Assembly: GCA_033763135.1 (NCBI GenBank)
Contig: JANRKY010000370.1
Span: 33,048-97,047 of the forward strand
Direction of reading: 5' to 3'
DNA from: DALYLB01 sp033763135
GTDB lineage: Bacteria; Acidobacteriota; Blastocatellia; RBC074
DNA: 64,000 nucleotides
The notes beneath the pieces are model-generated. The model saw only the letters and a program-made list of their open reading frames with translations. It did not search any database and was not told where the DNA came from. This document shows positions 31,783 through 41,413 of this stretch, piece after piece (the first letter of the stretch is position 1; each line of letters begins with the position of its first letter). Position numbers and translations under genes: made by a program.

Positions 31783-32118
31783 CTCTCCTCCTGCGTTCCC
31801 GCCTCTCTTCGAACGAGCCTTCTCTTCAGCTCTGACAATTTTGTCGGAGGCAGCCTAAAACATAACATTTTTGTATGAATAAAGAAAAAAGCCTACAAAC
31901 ATGCAGCAGGGAGACGCAACTCGCTGGCCAGAGGCGAGGGGCGGGCGGGGATTTTTTGAACCGCTTAGACAGAATGGGATCGAGCTTGTAAGATGGGCGG
32001 GTCATACCCGATGAAATACTCCCTGAACAAGAAAATCCGGCTTTCGCCGACCTTCTCCGTCGTCCGTTGGGCGAGTTGGAGGAAGGCGGGGCTTCAATTG
32101 TTTTCCTGAGGACAAGCA
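31783..32118. other. Non-coding gap between activator gene and DUF481 gene
   Basis: This 336-bp divergent gap has no supported gene. It carries the palindrome at 31830-31849, a weaker ACATTTTTGT half-copy near 31863-31874, an A-rich stretch at about 31879-31892, and a TGAGGA ribosome-binding site for the plus-strand gene at 32119. No sigma-70 promoter stands out. Confidence 0.7.
31830..31849. promoter_or_regulatory. 20-bp palindrome upstream of the activator gene
   Basis: CTCTGACAATTTTGTCGGAG is a 20-bp dyad with one mismatch per arm of eight. Its core GACA-N4-TGTC matches the three sites upstream of glnN. It lies about 50-70 nt upstream of the activator start codon, so autoregulation is likely. 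Confidence 0.75.
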
Positions 32119-33195
32119 ATGATGCGACGAATGAGACTGATGATTTCGGTGGGAATGGCGGTGGCGGCGCTGGCGATTGCGGGGTGGGCGGATGAGGTGA
32201 AGTTGAAGAATGGGGACCGGTTGACGGGGACGATCGTCAAGGCGGATGGCAAGACGCTGACGATCAAGACGGACTATGCCGGGGCGGTGACGATCTCGAT
32301 GGAGGCGATCGACCGGATCGCGTCGGAGCAGCCGCTCTATGTGGCGTTGAGCGATGGGAAGACGGTGTTGGGCGCGGTGTCGACCGGCGAGGGAAAATAT
32401 TCGGTGGAGCCGAAGGATGCCGCCCGGGTGACGGGGGAGGCGGCGGCGATTCAGGCGATCCGGTCGAAGCCGGAGCAGGAGGCCTACGAGCGGCTGCAGA
32501 GGCCGAGCTGGCTGGATCTGTGGAATGGCGGACTGGATTTCGGCTACAGCCTGACGACGGGAAACACCCGGACGAACAACCTGGCGCTCGGGTCGAATCT
32601 GAACCGGGTGACGCGGCGGGACAAGACGTCGCTCTATGCGGCCTACATCAACGCAAAGAACAAGACGAAGGGCGTGACCGAGACGACGGCCAACGCGATC
32701 CGGGGCGGCGGGCGCTATGAGATCGGAATCTCAAATCGAATGACGGCCTTCGGCTTCGCCGATTTCGAGTACAACCAGATTCAGCTGCTCGATCTGCGAT
32801 CGGTGCTCGGCGGCGGGCTGGGATATTACGCCGTCAGGAACGAGCGGACGCAGTTGCAGGTCTTCGGCGGCGCCTCCTGGAACCGGGAGAATTTCGCGAC
32901 GGGGCTCAATCGGAATTCGGGCGAGGTGCTGCTCGGCGAGGATTTGACGGTGAAGCTGTCGGACCGGGTGCTCTTTCGGGAGCGGCTGCAGTTCTTCCCG
33001 AACATGACCGACCGCGGCGAGTATCGCGTGACCTTCGATTCCTCGCTCTCGACGAAGCTGACGAGCTGGCTCTCGTGGAACGTGACGGCCAGCAACCGCT
33101 ATATCACCAATCCCGTTCCGGGCGCGAAGAACAACGACCTGCTGCTGACGACCGGCGTCGGCGTGGCGTTCACGAACTTCAGCTTCAAGAAATAA
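32119..33195 (+). CDS. DUF481 outer-membrane beta-barrel protein
   Basis: The 358-residue product has a signal peptide (ISVGMAVAALAIAGWADE), then a small SH3-like segment (VKLKNGDRLTGTIVKADGKT), then the DUF481 barrel at ~135-358 with WNGGLDFGYSLTTGNTRTNN and alternating hydrophobic strands, ending in Phe-rich VGVAFTNFSFKK. DUF481 proteins are outer-membrane barrels, some linked to salt stress in proteobacteria; the substrate is unknown. TGAGGACAAGCA precedes the ATG. Confidence 0.9.
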   Translation: MMRRMRLMISVGMAVAALAIAGWADEVKLKNGDRLTGTIVKADGKTLTIKTDYAGAVTISMEAIDRIASEQPLYVALSDGKTVLGAVSTGEGKYSVEPKDAARVTGEAAAIQAIRSKPEQEAYERLQRPSWLDLWNGGLDFGYSLTTGNTRTNNLALGSNLNRVTRRDKTSLYAAYINAKNKTKGVTETTANAIRGGGRYEIGISNRMTAFGFADFEYNQIQLLDLRSVLGGGLGYYAVRNERTQLQVFGGASWNRENFATGLNRNSGEVLLGEDLTVKLSDRVLFRERLQFFPNMTDRGEYRVTFDSSLSTKLTSWLSWNVTASNRYITNPVPGAKNNDLLLTTGVGVAFTNFSFKK

Positions 33196-33197
33196 GA

Positions 33198-33273
33198 TCA
33201 TCCACGAAGAAACACGAAGAAACACGAAGAGAAAGCCGCTTCTTCGTGTTTCTTTGTGTTTCTTCGTGGATGA
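33198..33273. repeat. Inverted repeat / bidirectional terminator, CACGAAG-word class
   Basis: A 33-bp left arm made of CCACGAAGAAACACGAAGAA words pairs almost perfectly with the right arm TCTTCGTGTTTCTTTGTGTT and onward, with a loop of about 10 nt. It lies between the convergent DUF481 and M28 peptidase genes. Confidence 0.93.
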
Positions 33274-33287
33274 TTTTTCTGGAGCCG

Positions 33288-35108
33288 CTATTTTTTCCGG
33301 GCGCGTTCGAATTCATCGCCCTTGTTCCATTGGGGCGCCTCATTGGCGTTGGCGACGCGCAGGCCGATGAGAAAGGCCAGTTTGGTCTGCTGGATCATCC
33401 CGCTGAAGTCCCAGTTCGGGCTGTACTCATCGGAGGGTTGATGATAGCGGTGCGTGTTGTAGTCGTTGAACTGCTCTTCGCCCCAGCTGTCGGCGTGGCC
33501 GACGAATTTGGAGCCGGGATTGAAGCTGACGGCGGGGATGCCGGCCTTGGCGAAGGGAAAGTGATCGGAGCGATAGAAGTGTCCCTGTTCGGGATGGGAG
33601 TCGAGGGCGACGGCGACGTTGTTCTCCCTGGCGACCTCTTCGATGATCTTGCCGAGGGAAGAGCGTTCGGCGCCGAGCGGAGAGATGTCGGTGGTCTGTC
33701 CGAGAACGTTCATCGAATCGAGATTGATGTTGGCGACGGAGTCCTTGACGGGGACGAGCGGATTGCGGGCATAGTATTCGGCGCCGAGCAGCCCCTGCTC
33801 TTCGGCGGTGGTCGCGATGAAGAGAATGGAGCGTCGGGGCCGGATCGTCAGCGATGTGCAGGCGCGGGCGAGGGTCAGCAGGCCGGAGATGCCCGTGGCA
33901 TTGTCGACGGCGCCGTTGTAGATGTTGTCTCCCGCCTGATCGGGCCGGATTCCGAGATGGTCCCAGTGGGCGGAATAGACGACATATTCGTTCTTGAGCG
34001 TCGGATCGTTGCCGCGATAGATCGCGACGACGTTGGGGGAGGTCAGCCGCTGGACCTGCGAGCGCAGCGTCGTGTCGACGCGGGAGGTGAGCACGACCGG
34101 CTTGAAGCCGCGCGAGGCGGCGGTCTGGCGAAGCTGATCGAGGTTCTGGCCGCCGAGTTGGGCGATGCGGCGAGCCGCCTCGTCCGTGACCCAGGCCTTC
34201 ATCTTGAGGGCGGGCGTGCCGGCATCGGGAACGAGTCCGAACCGTTCGGCGCCCCAGGAGTTGCGAATCACCTGCCAGCCATATCCCGCCGATTCATTGG
34301 TGTGAATCAGGATGACGCCGGCGGCGCCGCGGCGGGCGCCCTCTTCGTACTTGTAGGTCCAGCGGCCGTAATAGGTCAGCCCTTTTCCGGCGAAGAGATT
34401 CGGCTCGGTGGGCGTCGCGGGCGGATCGTTGACCATCATCAGCAGCACCTTGCCGCGGAGGTCCATGCCCTTGTAATCATCCCAGTTATTCTCGGGAGAG
34501 TGAATTCCGTATCCCACAAAGACAATCTCGGCGTTGAGGGGGATCTCGGTCTGTTCGAGATCGCTCCCGCTGACGAAGTCGTCGCCGAATTTGAAATCGG
34601 CCTCGGCGCCGCCGCCCTTGACCACGAGCCGCGAGGACGGATCGGGGCGGGAGCCGATCATCTGGACCTGCTGAAAATAGTTGCGATCGGGCGTGGCGGG
34701 CTCCAGGCCCATGGCCTCGAACTGCGCGGCGATATATTTGGCGGCGAGCAGGCCGCCGCGCGCGCCGGGGCCGCGTCCTTCGAGCAGATCGTCGGCCAGA
34801 AACCGGACATGCGCGCGGAGCGTGCCTTCATCAATGCGCAGGGCCGCGTTCTCGGCGTCGGAGGCCTCGTTGACCAGACCGCGATTCTCCGACATGACCT
34901 TGTCGAACGAGGTCTTGGGCGCGGGGGCGACGGCGCGGCGGCGCGAGCGGCTGCGGCGGCTGCGGGTCGTCCGCTTCTTCGGCGCCTTCTTCCGGGCGGT
35001 CCGCCGCTGGGCCGCCTCGACGGCGCTGTCTTCGAGACTGAACGACCAGGCGAGACTCAGCGTGATCAGGATGAGAAGAAGGCGAACGAGATGACGATAT
35101 TTCTTCAT
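33288..35108 (-). CDS. Exported M28-family zinc peptidase with PA domain
   Basis: The 606-residue protein has a signal peptide (LVRLLLILITLSLAWSFS), then an unusual Arg/Lys-rich stretch at ~35-58, an N-terminal region, an inserted PA domain (~180-330, EIVFVGYGIHSPENNWDDYKG), and the M28 catalytic core with VVYSAHWDHLGIRP (His and Asp ligands), NGAVDNATGISGLL, IATTAEEQGLLGAEYY (catalytic and metal Glu) and YHQPSDEYS. It should be a periplasmic or extracellular aminopeptidase. GGAG lies four nt before the ATG. Confidence 0.94.
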   Translation of the reverse strand: MKKYRHLVRLLLILITLSLAWSFSLEDSAVEAAQRRTARKKAPKKRTTRSRRSRSRRRAVAPAPKTSFDKVMSENRGLVNEASDAENAALRIDEGTLRAHVRFLADDLLEGRGPGARGGLLAAKYIAAQFEAMGLEPATPDRNYFQQVQMIGSRPDPSSRLVVKGGGAEADFKFGDDFVSGSDLEQTEIPLNAEIVFVGYGIHSPENNWDDYKGMDLRGKVLLMMVNDPPATPTEPNLFAGKGLTYYGRWTYKYEEGARRGAAGVILIHTNESAGYGWQVIRNSWGAERFGLVPDAGTPALKMKAWVTDEAARRIAQLGGQNLDQLRQTAASRGFKPVVLTSRVDTTLRSQVQRLTSPNVVAIYRGNDPTLKNEYVVYSAHWDHLGIRPDQAGDNIYNGAVDNATGISGLLTLARACTSLTIRPRRSILFIATTAEEQGLLGAEYYARNPLVPVKDSVANINLDSMNVLGQTTDISPLGAERSSLGKIIEEVARENNVAVALDSHPEQGHFYRSDHFPFAKAGIPAVSFNPGSKFVGHADSWGEEQFNDYNTHRYHQPSDEYSPNWDFSGMIQQTKLAFLIGLRVANANEAPQWNKGDEFERARKK

Positions 35109-35350
35109 AGAACTCCAAACAATGAAAAACCTCGGCCAACACCATTGTCGGGCTGACTCCCTGCGCGATGACTGGCGATATTGCGTATCGATTTAACCGG
35201 CTTACACGGTGGATGATTGCTTCATGGTCCAAATCCTGCTCATGGTCTACCTGAGCCGCCCGATAAAATCAAGTTGGCGCGCGGCCGGGAATATGGAACA
35301 ATCGCCCTCACGCGTTCATTCTTCGCGCGAAATAAAGACAAAGCGAGCCT

Positions 35351-37033
35351 ATGACAGAATTCTCATGGCGCACGAGGCGCGACGCCCTCGAACGAATCGA
35401 GCACGAGATCTTCGACCTGCTGATTATCGGCGGCGGCATCACGGGCGCGGGGATCGCGCTCGATGCGGCCGCGCGGGGACTGCGCACGCTGCTGGTGGAG
35501 AAGCGCGACTTCGCCGCCGGCACGTCGAGTCGGACGACGAAGCTGATTCATGGCGGACTCCGCTATCTGGAGCAGTTCGATTTCGGACTCGTCCGGGAGG
35601 CGCTCGTCGAGCGCGCGATTCTGACCCGGACGGCGCCGCATCTGACCGAGCCCTGGCCGTTCGTCATTCCCATCTACGCGGACGCCCGCCGAAACTACGA
35701 TCATCCGCTCAAGATGCGCGCGGGGCTGATCCTCTATGATCTGCTGTCGATGGGACATGGCTTCGAGCGGCATCGCAGGCTGTCGCGGGAGGAGGCGCTC
35801 TCGCTCGCGCCGCAGCTCGATCCGCGCGGATTGAAGGGCGCGTTTCTCTATTACGACGGACGAACCAACGATTCGCGGCTCGTGGTCGAAGCCATCAAGG
35901 CGGCGCACGAGCAGGGCGCGCAAATCGTCAATCACGCGAGCGTGCGGGGCTTTTTGAAGGAGAGGGGAAAGGACGGGCGGGATCGGCTCGCGGGGGCGCG
36001 GCTGCGCGACGAGGCCACGGGGCGCGAGATCGAAGCGCATGCGCGGGTCGTGGTCAATGCCACGGGCGTCTGGATGGAAGAGACGATCCGGTTCAACGAG
36101 CAGGTCGGCGCGCTGCCGCGGAGCGTCCGCCCGGCGAAGGGCATCCACCTGACGATCGCGGCCGAGCGGCTGCCGGTTCGTTCGGCGTGGCTGATTCCCT
36201 CACTCACGGGCCATCGCTTCTATTTTGTCGTGCCCTGGCAGGGGCGGGTCAACATCGGCACGACCGACACCGATTATCAGGGCGACAAGGACGCGCCGGC
36301 CGCGAACGAGGCGGAGGTGACCGAGATCCTCAATGCAATCAACTCCTATTTCCCCGACGCCCGGCTGGAGCCGGCGGACGTCATCACGACGTGGGCAGGG
36401 CTGCGGCCGCTGATCACCGATCCGCGCGCGCGAAACACCTCGGAAGTCTCCAGAAAAGAGGAGTTGATCGAGACGCCCGACGGCCTGATCTCGATCTCGG
36501 GCGGCAAGCTGACGACCTATCGCCAGATGGCCGAGCACACCGTCGACCTCGCCGCCCGCCGGCTGCGCGAGCGCTTCGACGTCTCGTCGCCCCACTCGCG
36601 AACCCGCGAGACCGGCCTCAGCGGCGCCGGGCTCGCCCGCAAAGCCTTTGCGGACACCGCCGAACAGCTCTCACGATCCGAGCATCTGCCGATCGAGACG
36701 GCCCGCCATCTGATCGAAACCTACGGCTCGAACCACCCGCAGCTGGTCGAGCTTCTCCGCGAAGACGAGCGGCTGCGCCGGCCGCTGATCGAGGGGCTTC
36801 CGCATCTGGCGGCCGAGATCGTCTATGCCGCCCGCTGCGAGATGGCCCTCACCCTGACCGACGCTCTCATGCGCCGCACGCGCCTCGCGATGCTCGCCGG
36901 AGAGGCGGCCCGGAACGCCGCCCGCCCCATTGCCGAATTGATGGCCAGGGAGCTCGAATGGAGCCCGGAAGAGACGGCGCGACAGCTCGCCGTCTTCGAA
37001 GAGGAGTATCGGCGAGAATACCAGCCGCATTAA
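35351..37033 (+). CDS. glpD: Aerobic glycerol-3-phosphate dehydrogenase
   Basis: GlpD oxidises G3P to dihydroxyacetone phosphate at the inner membrane and passes electrons to quinone. The 560-residue flavoprotein starts with the FAD Rossmann motif LLIIGGGITGAGIALDAAARG, then GTSSRTTKLIHGGLRYLEQ, WQGRVNIGTTDTDYQGD and SISGGKLTTYRQMAEHTVD. The C-terminal helical domain is complete. Together with gpsA it gives the cell both directions of the G3P/DHAP interchange. Its stop shares the palindrome TTAA with the convergent gene. The ribosome-binding site is weak, and the upstream 35109-35350 has no clear promoter. Confidence 0.96.
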   Translation: MTEFSWRTRRDALERIEHEIFDLLIIGGGITGAGIALDAAARGLRTLLVEKRDFAAGTSSRTTKLIHGGLRYLEQFDFGLVREALVERAILTRTAPHLTEPWPFVIPIYADARRNYDHPLKMRAGLILYDLLSMGHGFERHRRLSREEALSLAPQLDPRGLKGAFLYYDGRTNDSRLVVEAIKAAHEQGAQIVNHASVRGFLKERGKDGRDRLAGARLRDEATGREIEAHARVVVNATGVWMEETIRFNEQVGALPRSVRPAKGIHLTIAAERLPVRSAWLIPSLTGHRFYFVVPWQGRVNIGTTDTDYQGDKDAPAANEAEVTEILNAINSYFPDARLEPADVITTWAGLRPLITDPRARNTSEVSRKEELIETPDGLISISGGKLTTYRQMAEHTVDLAARRLRERFDVSSPHSRTRETGLSGAGLARKAFADTAEQLSRSEHLPIETARHLIETYGSNHPQLVELLREDERLRRPLIEGLPHLAAEIVYAARCEMALTLTDALMRRTRLAMLAGEAARNAARPIAELMARELEWSPEETARQLAVFEEEYRREYQPH

Positions 37034-38583
37034 CCGCGGGGAAGAGATTTCACCCGATACAGAATGAAGACCGGGTCGTCGTTCATCCAGACCGGTTCGA
37101 GCCAGTCCGGGGCCTTCTTCGGATTGCCGAGCGGAGCCAGCCCCTTGCGCTCCTTGAGCTCGCGCTTGCCAATGGCGATCAGGTCCGCGGGATTCTCGGT
37201 CAGCCAGGCGCGCAGTTCCTCGACCGTCTTCACCTGCGGAAAGAAGACCCATTCGTTATGGCTCAGATAGGGCAGATGCGGCTTGCGCGCTACGATGCGC
37301 AGCCCCGTCGGCCATCCGCCCAGATGATCCCGCGCCGCCAGAATCTCCCACGGATGGCCGGCGAGAAATTCCCGGACGAGCCCGCGCGACTGCGCGAGCG
37401 TCATCACCATCATCCCTGCGACGATCGCCGCGGGAATCGCCTCGAAGCCGCGATGCCGCAGCCATCCCTGCGCGCGCGCCATCGCCAGCCATCGCGCCGC
37501 GGCATACGCCGCCAGCCCGGCATACAGCGCCGTCAGAAAGAAATAGTAGCGGGTCTCCCAGTGATTGAGCCCCATCAGCAGCAGATAGAGCCCGCCTGCA
37601 ACCAGCAGCGCCAGCGCCGGCTTCGACCGGCGCTCCCCCAGCACGAAGAGCGCGCCGAGCCAGCCCAGCCAGCCCACAAACTGCGCGACCAGATTCTCCC
37701 GCAAGCTCAGACGCAGGCTCTCCCATAAATTTCCGGGATAGGCCGCGAGCATCCGCTTCGGATCGTACCGAAGCACGTCCCCGAACGAACGGAAGCGCTG
37801 CTCCAGCGCGCGCGTCGCATCCTGGTTCACCTTGCCGCCGACGAGCTCCGGATAGAACTCCGTGGCCATGTTCAGATAGTTCGTGTTGTAAAGCGGCGAG
37901 CCGTGCTGTCGCCAGTTCGCGTAGAGCCACGGCGAGGCGGTCAGCAGAAAGAAGGCCAGAAACGCGGCGCAGGCGAGCGCCCGCTGCCGGAGCGGGCGCT
38001 CCAGCAGATTGAAGGCGAAGATTCCAATCAGACAGGCCGCCAGCAGGAAGAGTCCGTTGTAGCGCGTGACATAGGCCGCGCCCGTCAGCGCTCCCGCGCC
38101 GGCGATCCGCCAGCGCGCCGGCCATCGCTCTCCCAGAAAGAGCGTCAGCACGGCCAGACAGAGAAACAGAAAGAAGAGGTCGGTCCCGGCCTGAATCGAG
38201 TATTGCGGCAGCTCTCCGCTGGCGATCGCGATGAGCTGCGCGCCCACGCCGACCCAGCGGCCGAAGAGCCCCGCGAAGAGCGTAAAGATCAACCCGCCGC
38301 AGGCCACCGCGCAGACCACCGAGAGCCACTTCCCCACCGTGAAGAGATCGTCCGCGCCCCGCCCGGCGAGCTTCGCGATCAGCGCCAGCGTGGCCGGATA
38401 CCCCGGCCCCTGATACGTGTTGGCGGGAAACTGTCCCGCCGCGATCCGCGCCGCGTCCGGCGCGTAAAAATGATAGAAATCGGTCTCGGTCGCGAACGTG
38501 CCGAACGGATGCTGCCGGGCCAGCGACGCGAGAACGATGAAATGCGCGAGACAAATGAGCAGGGGCAGCCCGTACCGCCTCAC
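37030..38583 (-). CDS. Multi-pass membrane protein, glycosyltransferase-39/GT-C-like
   Basis: The 517-residue product has about ten to twelve membrane segments and an acidic first loop (FATETDFYHFYAPDAARIAAG), the arrangement of GT-C/PMT-like (ArnT-type) transferases that use lipid-linked sugars. The GTG start is chosen because AAGGGGAAT lies just before it and it overlaps the stop of the GMC gene as GTGA; the open frame further up is a shadow. The C-terminal soluble domain is about 100 residues. Substrate unknown. Confidence 0.75.
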   Translation of the reverse strand: MRRYGLPLLICLAHFIVLASLARQHPFGTFATETDFYHFYAPDAARIAAGQFPANTYQGPGYPATLALIAKLAGRGADDLFTVGKWLSVVCAVACGGLIFTLFAGLFGRWVGVGAQLIAIASGELPQYSIQAGTDLFFLFLCLAVLTLFLGERWPARWRIAGAGALTGAAYVTRYNGLFLLAACLIGIFAFNLLERPLRQRALACAAFLAFFLLTASPWLYANWRQHGSPLYNTNYLNMATEFYPELVGGKVNQDATRALEQRFRSFGDVLRYDPKRMLAAYPGNLWESLRLSLRENLVAQFVGWLGWLGALFVLGERRSKPALALLVAGGLYLLLMGLNHWETRYYFFLTALYAGLAAYAAARWLAMARAQGWLRHRGFEAIPAAIVAGMMVMTLAQSRGLVREFLAGHPWEILAARDHLGGWPTGLRIVARKPHLPYLSHNEWVFFPQVKTVEELRAWLTENPADLIAIGKRELKERKGLAPLGNPKKAPDWLEPVWMNDDPVFILYRVKSLPRG

Positions 38584-40262
38584 AGATTCCCCTTCTTCAT
38601 TTGCGCCAGAATGTAGTCGGCGGCCCGCATGCTCAGCGCCATGATCGTCAGCGTGGGATTCTTGTGCGTCCCCGATGAAAAGGCCGCGCCGTCCGTGACG
38701 AAGAGGTTCTTGACGTCCCACGACTGGTTGAACGAGTTCAGCACCGAGGTCTTCGGATCGCTGCCCATATGGATCGTCCCCATCTCGTGGATCGAATGGC
38801 CCGCGATATCCGGCGTCTTCGGCAGCTTGACCTCCACCGCCTTCGCGGCGCCGAGAATCTCCTCAAAGGTCTGGCGCAGATACTTGAACATCGCCAGATC
38901 GTTCGCGTCCCACGGATAGTTGATCTTGAGGACGGGCAGCCCCCACTTGTCCTTCACGTTCGGATCGAGCTCGACGAACTTGTTGGGGTTCGCGAGCATC
39001 TCGCCGTGAGCCGCGAGGCGCACGCGCCCGCTCTGCCACTTGCGGATCTCCTTTTTGTACTCCGGCCCGAACCCCGCGACGGTCTTGGGCCGCCGGAGCG
39101 GCCGCATCGACTGGCGCGCCGACGGCTCGATCTGGAACCCGCGCAGAAAATCGCGCTTCTCGTTCGGCCGGAAATATCCGAACCACGGAAAGATGATGTG
39201 CGATCCGCCGAGTCCATCTCCCTCTTCACGCGTGGTGTTGAAGAGCGAAGGCAGATAGCCCTCCGCCGTCGCATCGAGGTGCTCGATGAAGTTCCGCCCG
39301 ATCATTCCGCTCGAATTCGCGATGCCCGACGCCAGCAGCAGCCGCGTCGATTCGAGCGTCCCGCAAGCGGCGATGACCGCGCGCGCCTTCACCTCATAGC
39401 TCTTGCCCGTCGCGCGATCGACATACCCGACGCTGCTCGCCAGCCCCTTCGCGTTGAGATTGATCTTGTGCGCCATCGCGTTCGGAATCAGCTTGAACCG
39501 CGCCGGAAACTTCTCCATCAGCGGGACCACCTGCCGAAAGGCTGAATTGTAGAACGAATGCGTCTCGCATCCATCCTGGCACTCGCCGCAATAATGGCAC
39601 GGCGCGAACGTCCCCGACGGCGACTTGTAACTCGTCGTCAACTGCGCGCGCCGCGCGCGAATCGCGCGAATCCCCAGCTTCGCGCCGGCCTTCGACAGCT
39701 CCACGTCGGGGCATTTCATCGCGACCGGCGGCATGTACTTCCCATCGGGCAGATCGGGGTGATTCTCCGCCTGCCCGGTGACCCCCATGAAAAGCTCCGT
39801 CTTGTCGTAATACGGCGCCAGATCCTTGTATTCGATCGGCCAGTCGAGCCCCCCGCCGTCCCGCGAACGCATCTTGAAATCGGCCTCGTTGAACCGGTTG
39901 CAGAACCGCCCCCAGAACATCGTCCGGCCGCCGATATTGCGCGCGCGAAACCATTCGTACGGCGTCTTCTCCGGCGCCGTGTACGGCTCCTCGGGCGAAC
40001 TGCCCGTGATCGAATACTTCTTCATGAACTCTTCGCTCCGGTCGAGCGGCGTCTTCATCCCCCGATATGGATCGTCATACGGAAAGGTCGCATGATAGGG
40101 AAAATCCTCCAGATTCTTGCGCAGCGGCCCGGCGTCGAGCATCGCCACGCGAAGCCCCGCATTGACCAGCGTCCAGGCCGCCGTCCCGCCGGCCGCACCC
40201 GAACCCACAATCACGACATCGTACACAGGCTGCCGCGCAGCCGCTCGCTTTTGACTCCACAT
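38580..40262 (-). CDS. GMC-family flavoprotein oxidoreductase
   Basis: A 560-residue glucose-methanol-choline oxidoreductase with VYDVVIVGSGAAGGTAAWTL (FAD binding), NIGGRTMFWGRFCNRF, and the C-terminal catalytic region HSIHEMGTIHMGSDPKTSVL followed by DGAAFSSGTHKNPTLTIMAL. A Cys cluster CHYCGECQDGC at about residue 225 is typical of the membrane-associated bacterial members. Those usually sit next to a small subunit 3 and a cytochrome; neither is present here. The start ATG is preceded by AAGGA. The downstream membrane-protein gene overlaps its stop. Confidence 0.92.
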   Translation of the reverse strand: MWSQKRAAARQPVYDVVIVGSGAAGGTAAWTLVNAGLRVAMLDAGPLRKNLEDFPYHATFPYDDPYRGMKTPLDRSEEFMKKYSITGSSPEEPYTAPEKTPYEWFRARNIGGRTMFWGRFCNRFNEADFKMRSRDGGGLDWPIEYKDLAPYYDKTELFMGVTGQAENHPDLPDGKYMPPVAMKCPDVELSKAGAKLGIRAIRARRAQLTTSYKSPSGTFAPCHYCGECQDGCETHSFYNSAFRQVVPLMEKFPARFKLIPNAMAHKINLNAKGLASSVGYVDRATGKSYEVKARAVIAACGTLESTRLLLASGIANSSGMIGRNFIEHLDATAEGYLPSLFNTTREEGDGLGGSHIIFPWFGYFRPNEKRDFLRGFQIEPSARQSMRPLRRPKTVAGFGPEYKKEIRKWQSGRVRLAAHGEMLANPNKFVELDPNVKDKWGLPVLKINYPWDANDLAMFKYLRQTFEEILGAAKAVEVKLPKTPDIAGHSIHEMGTIHMGSDPKTSVLNSFNQSWDVKNLFVTDGAAFSSGTHKNPTLTIMALSMRAADYILAQMKKGNL

Positions 40263-40476
40263 CGGGACAATCCTTTCTGCGCCTCCTTCCAGCTTGCGCC
40301 GGGCCGAGACGTTGCACTGTAAAATTGGACCTTGGATGCAATCAAAGGGGTTGATACCGCTCATCATTGTAAGGACGAGGCGCAAAGTTGTCCAACGGGA
40401 GGCGCAAACAGCAAACGCCATTCGCCGCGCCAGGGCGCGGCGAATGGCGTCCGTCTCTTTCTCGTCGATTCCCCGC

Positions 40477-41265
40477 TCAGCCGCGGAAGGCCGCCCAGGC
40501 CGCCCCGATCAGCGCCAGCACGAGATAGAGCGCGCCCAGCGGCATCAGGAAACTGCCCGTCTTCTTCCCCTTCGTCACCGCCGCATAGCCGATCCCGAGC
40601 AGCGCCAGCATCCAGATGCTGAAGAGATCGATCCAGCGCGCGAAGGCCGTGACGAACTTCGGCAGCGCGTCCTTTTCGAACAAGAGACCAAGGATCGCCG
40701 CGAGGTTCGACCCGATCAGATTATTGACGTCGATCTCGTCGGGCGGCTTGAGATAGAGAATCGTGATCATCAGGATGCTGCTGACGATCCCCGTCGCGAG
40801 CAGCGTATAGAGCGTCACCGAGAAGAGCGGTTTGAAGAGATTGTCCCCGCCGATCAGCATCGTGATCAATTTGGCGACGCCCACCAGAATCAGCGCCATG
40901 ATCGGAAACTGGATGAACCCGATTAAGGGGAAGCTGAGCTTGGTGATGGTCGCGGCGGGCCCCGAAGTCATCGCTTCGAGCTGCTTGTCGGCGTCCTCCT
41001 GCGACATCTGCCCGCTCGCCACCGCCTGGGCGAACTGTCCCTTGAAAAAGGTGTCGATCCCGATCCGCTCGATCATCAGATAGCCGCCGAGGCTGCCGAG
41101 CAGCATCAGCACGATCATCGGAACCAGGACGCGCGGCGCGCGCCCGATCTCGGCGAAGGTCTCCCCGGGAGAGAACCAGACGCCAATCAAACGACTGAAG
41201 AAGTTCTGCGGCGCGGGTTCGGGAGCAGCCGCAGGCTGCGAAGCGTAGCTCAGTTCCGGATTCAT
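40477..41265 (-). CDS. Yip1-domain membrane protein
   Basis: The 262-residue product has a soluble Pro/Ala-rich N terminus, then NFFSRLIGVWFSPGETFAEI, the Yip1 lead-in, and about five membrane helices. This group is common in bacteria with no settled function. The start is set by AGGAGGAACTCA directly before the ATG. The frame is open upstream through a repeat hairpin, which is not coding. The 40263-40476 gap upstream of the GMC end shows no feature. Confidence 0.88.
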   Translation of the reverse strand: MNPELSYASQPAAAPEPAPQNFFSRLIGVWFSPGETFAEIGRAPRVLVPMIVLMLLGSLGGYLMIERIGIDTFFKGQFAQAVASGQMSQEDADKQLEAMTSGPAATITKLSFPLIGFIQFPIMALILVGVAKLITMLIGGDNLFKPLFSVTLYTLLATGIVSSILMITILYLKPPDEIDVNNLIGSNLAAILGLLFEKDALPKFVTAFARWIDLFSIWMLALLGIGYAAVTKGKKTGSFLMPLGALYLVLALIGAAWAAFRG

Positions 41266-41288
41266 TGAGTTCCTCCTGGGGAAAGGTT

Positions 41289-41352
41289 CGGAGTCCCGCC
41301 TTCGGGCGGTCGAATCCGTATTGGAAATCGACCGCCTGAAGCCGGAACTCCC
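41289..41352. repeat. Inverted repeat, GGAACTCC-word class
   Basis: GGAGTCCCGCCTTCGGGCGG pairs with ATCGACCGCCTGAAGCCGGA and the following ACTCC. It lies upstream of the Yip1 gene and downstream of the oppF-like gene. The same words recur as a perfect hairpin at 43402-43447. Confidence 0.85.
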
Positions 41353-41413
41353 AATCGATGCCTGATTTTGGGTGCGTTCGCTGGGACAGTACGACGGTTT
41401 GGAAGGTTTTGTT

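Noticed and set aside
31826..32119. 97-codon minus-strand frame upstream of the DUF481 gene
   Set aside because: Covers the regulatory palindrome, has no ribosome-binding site and no recognisable composition.
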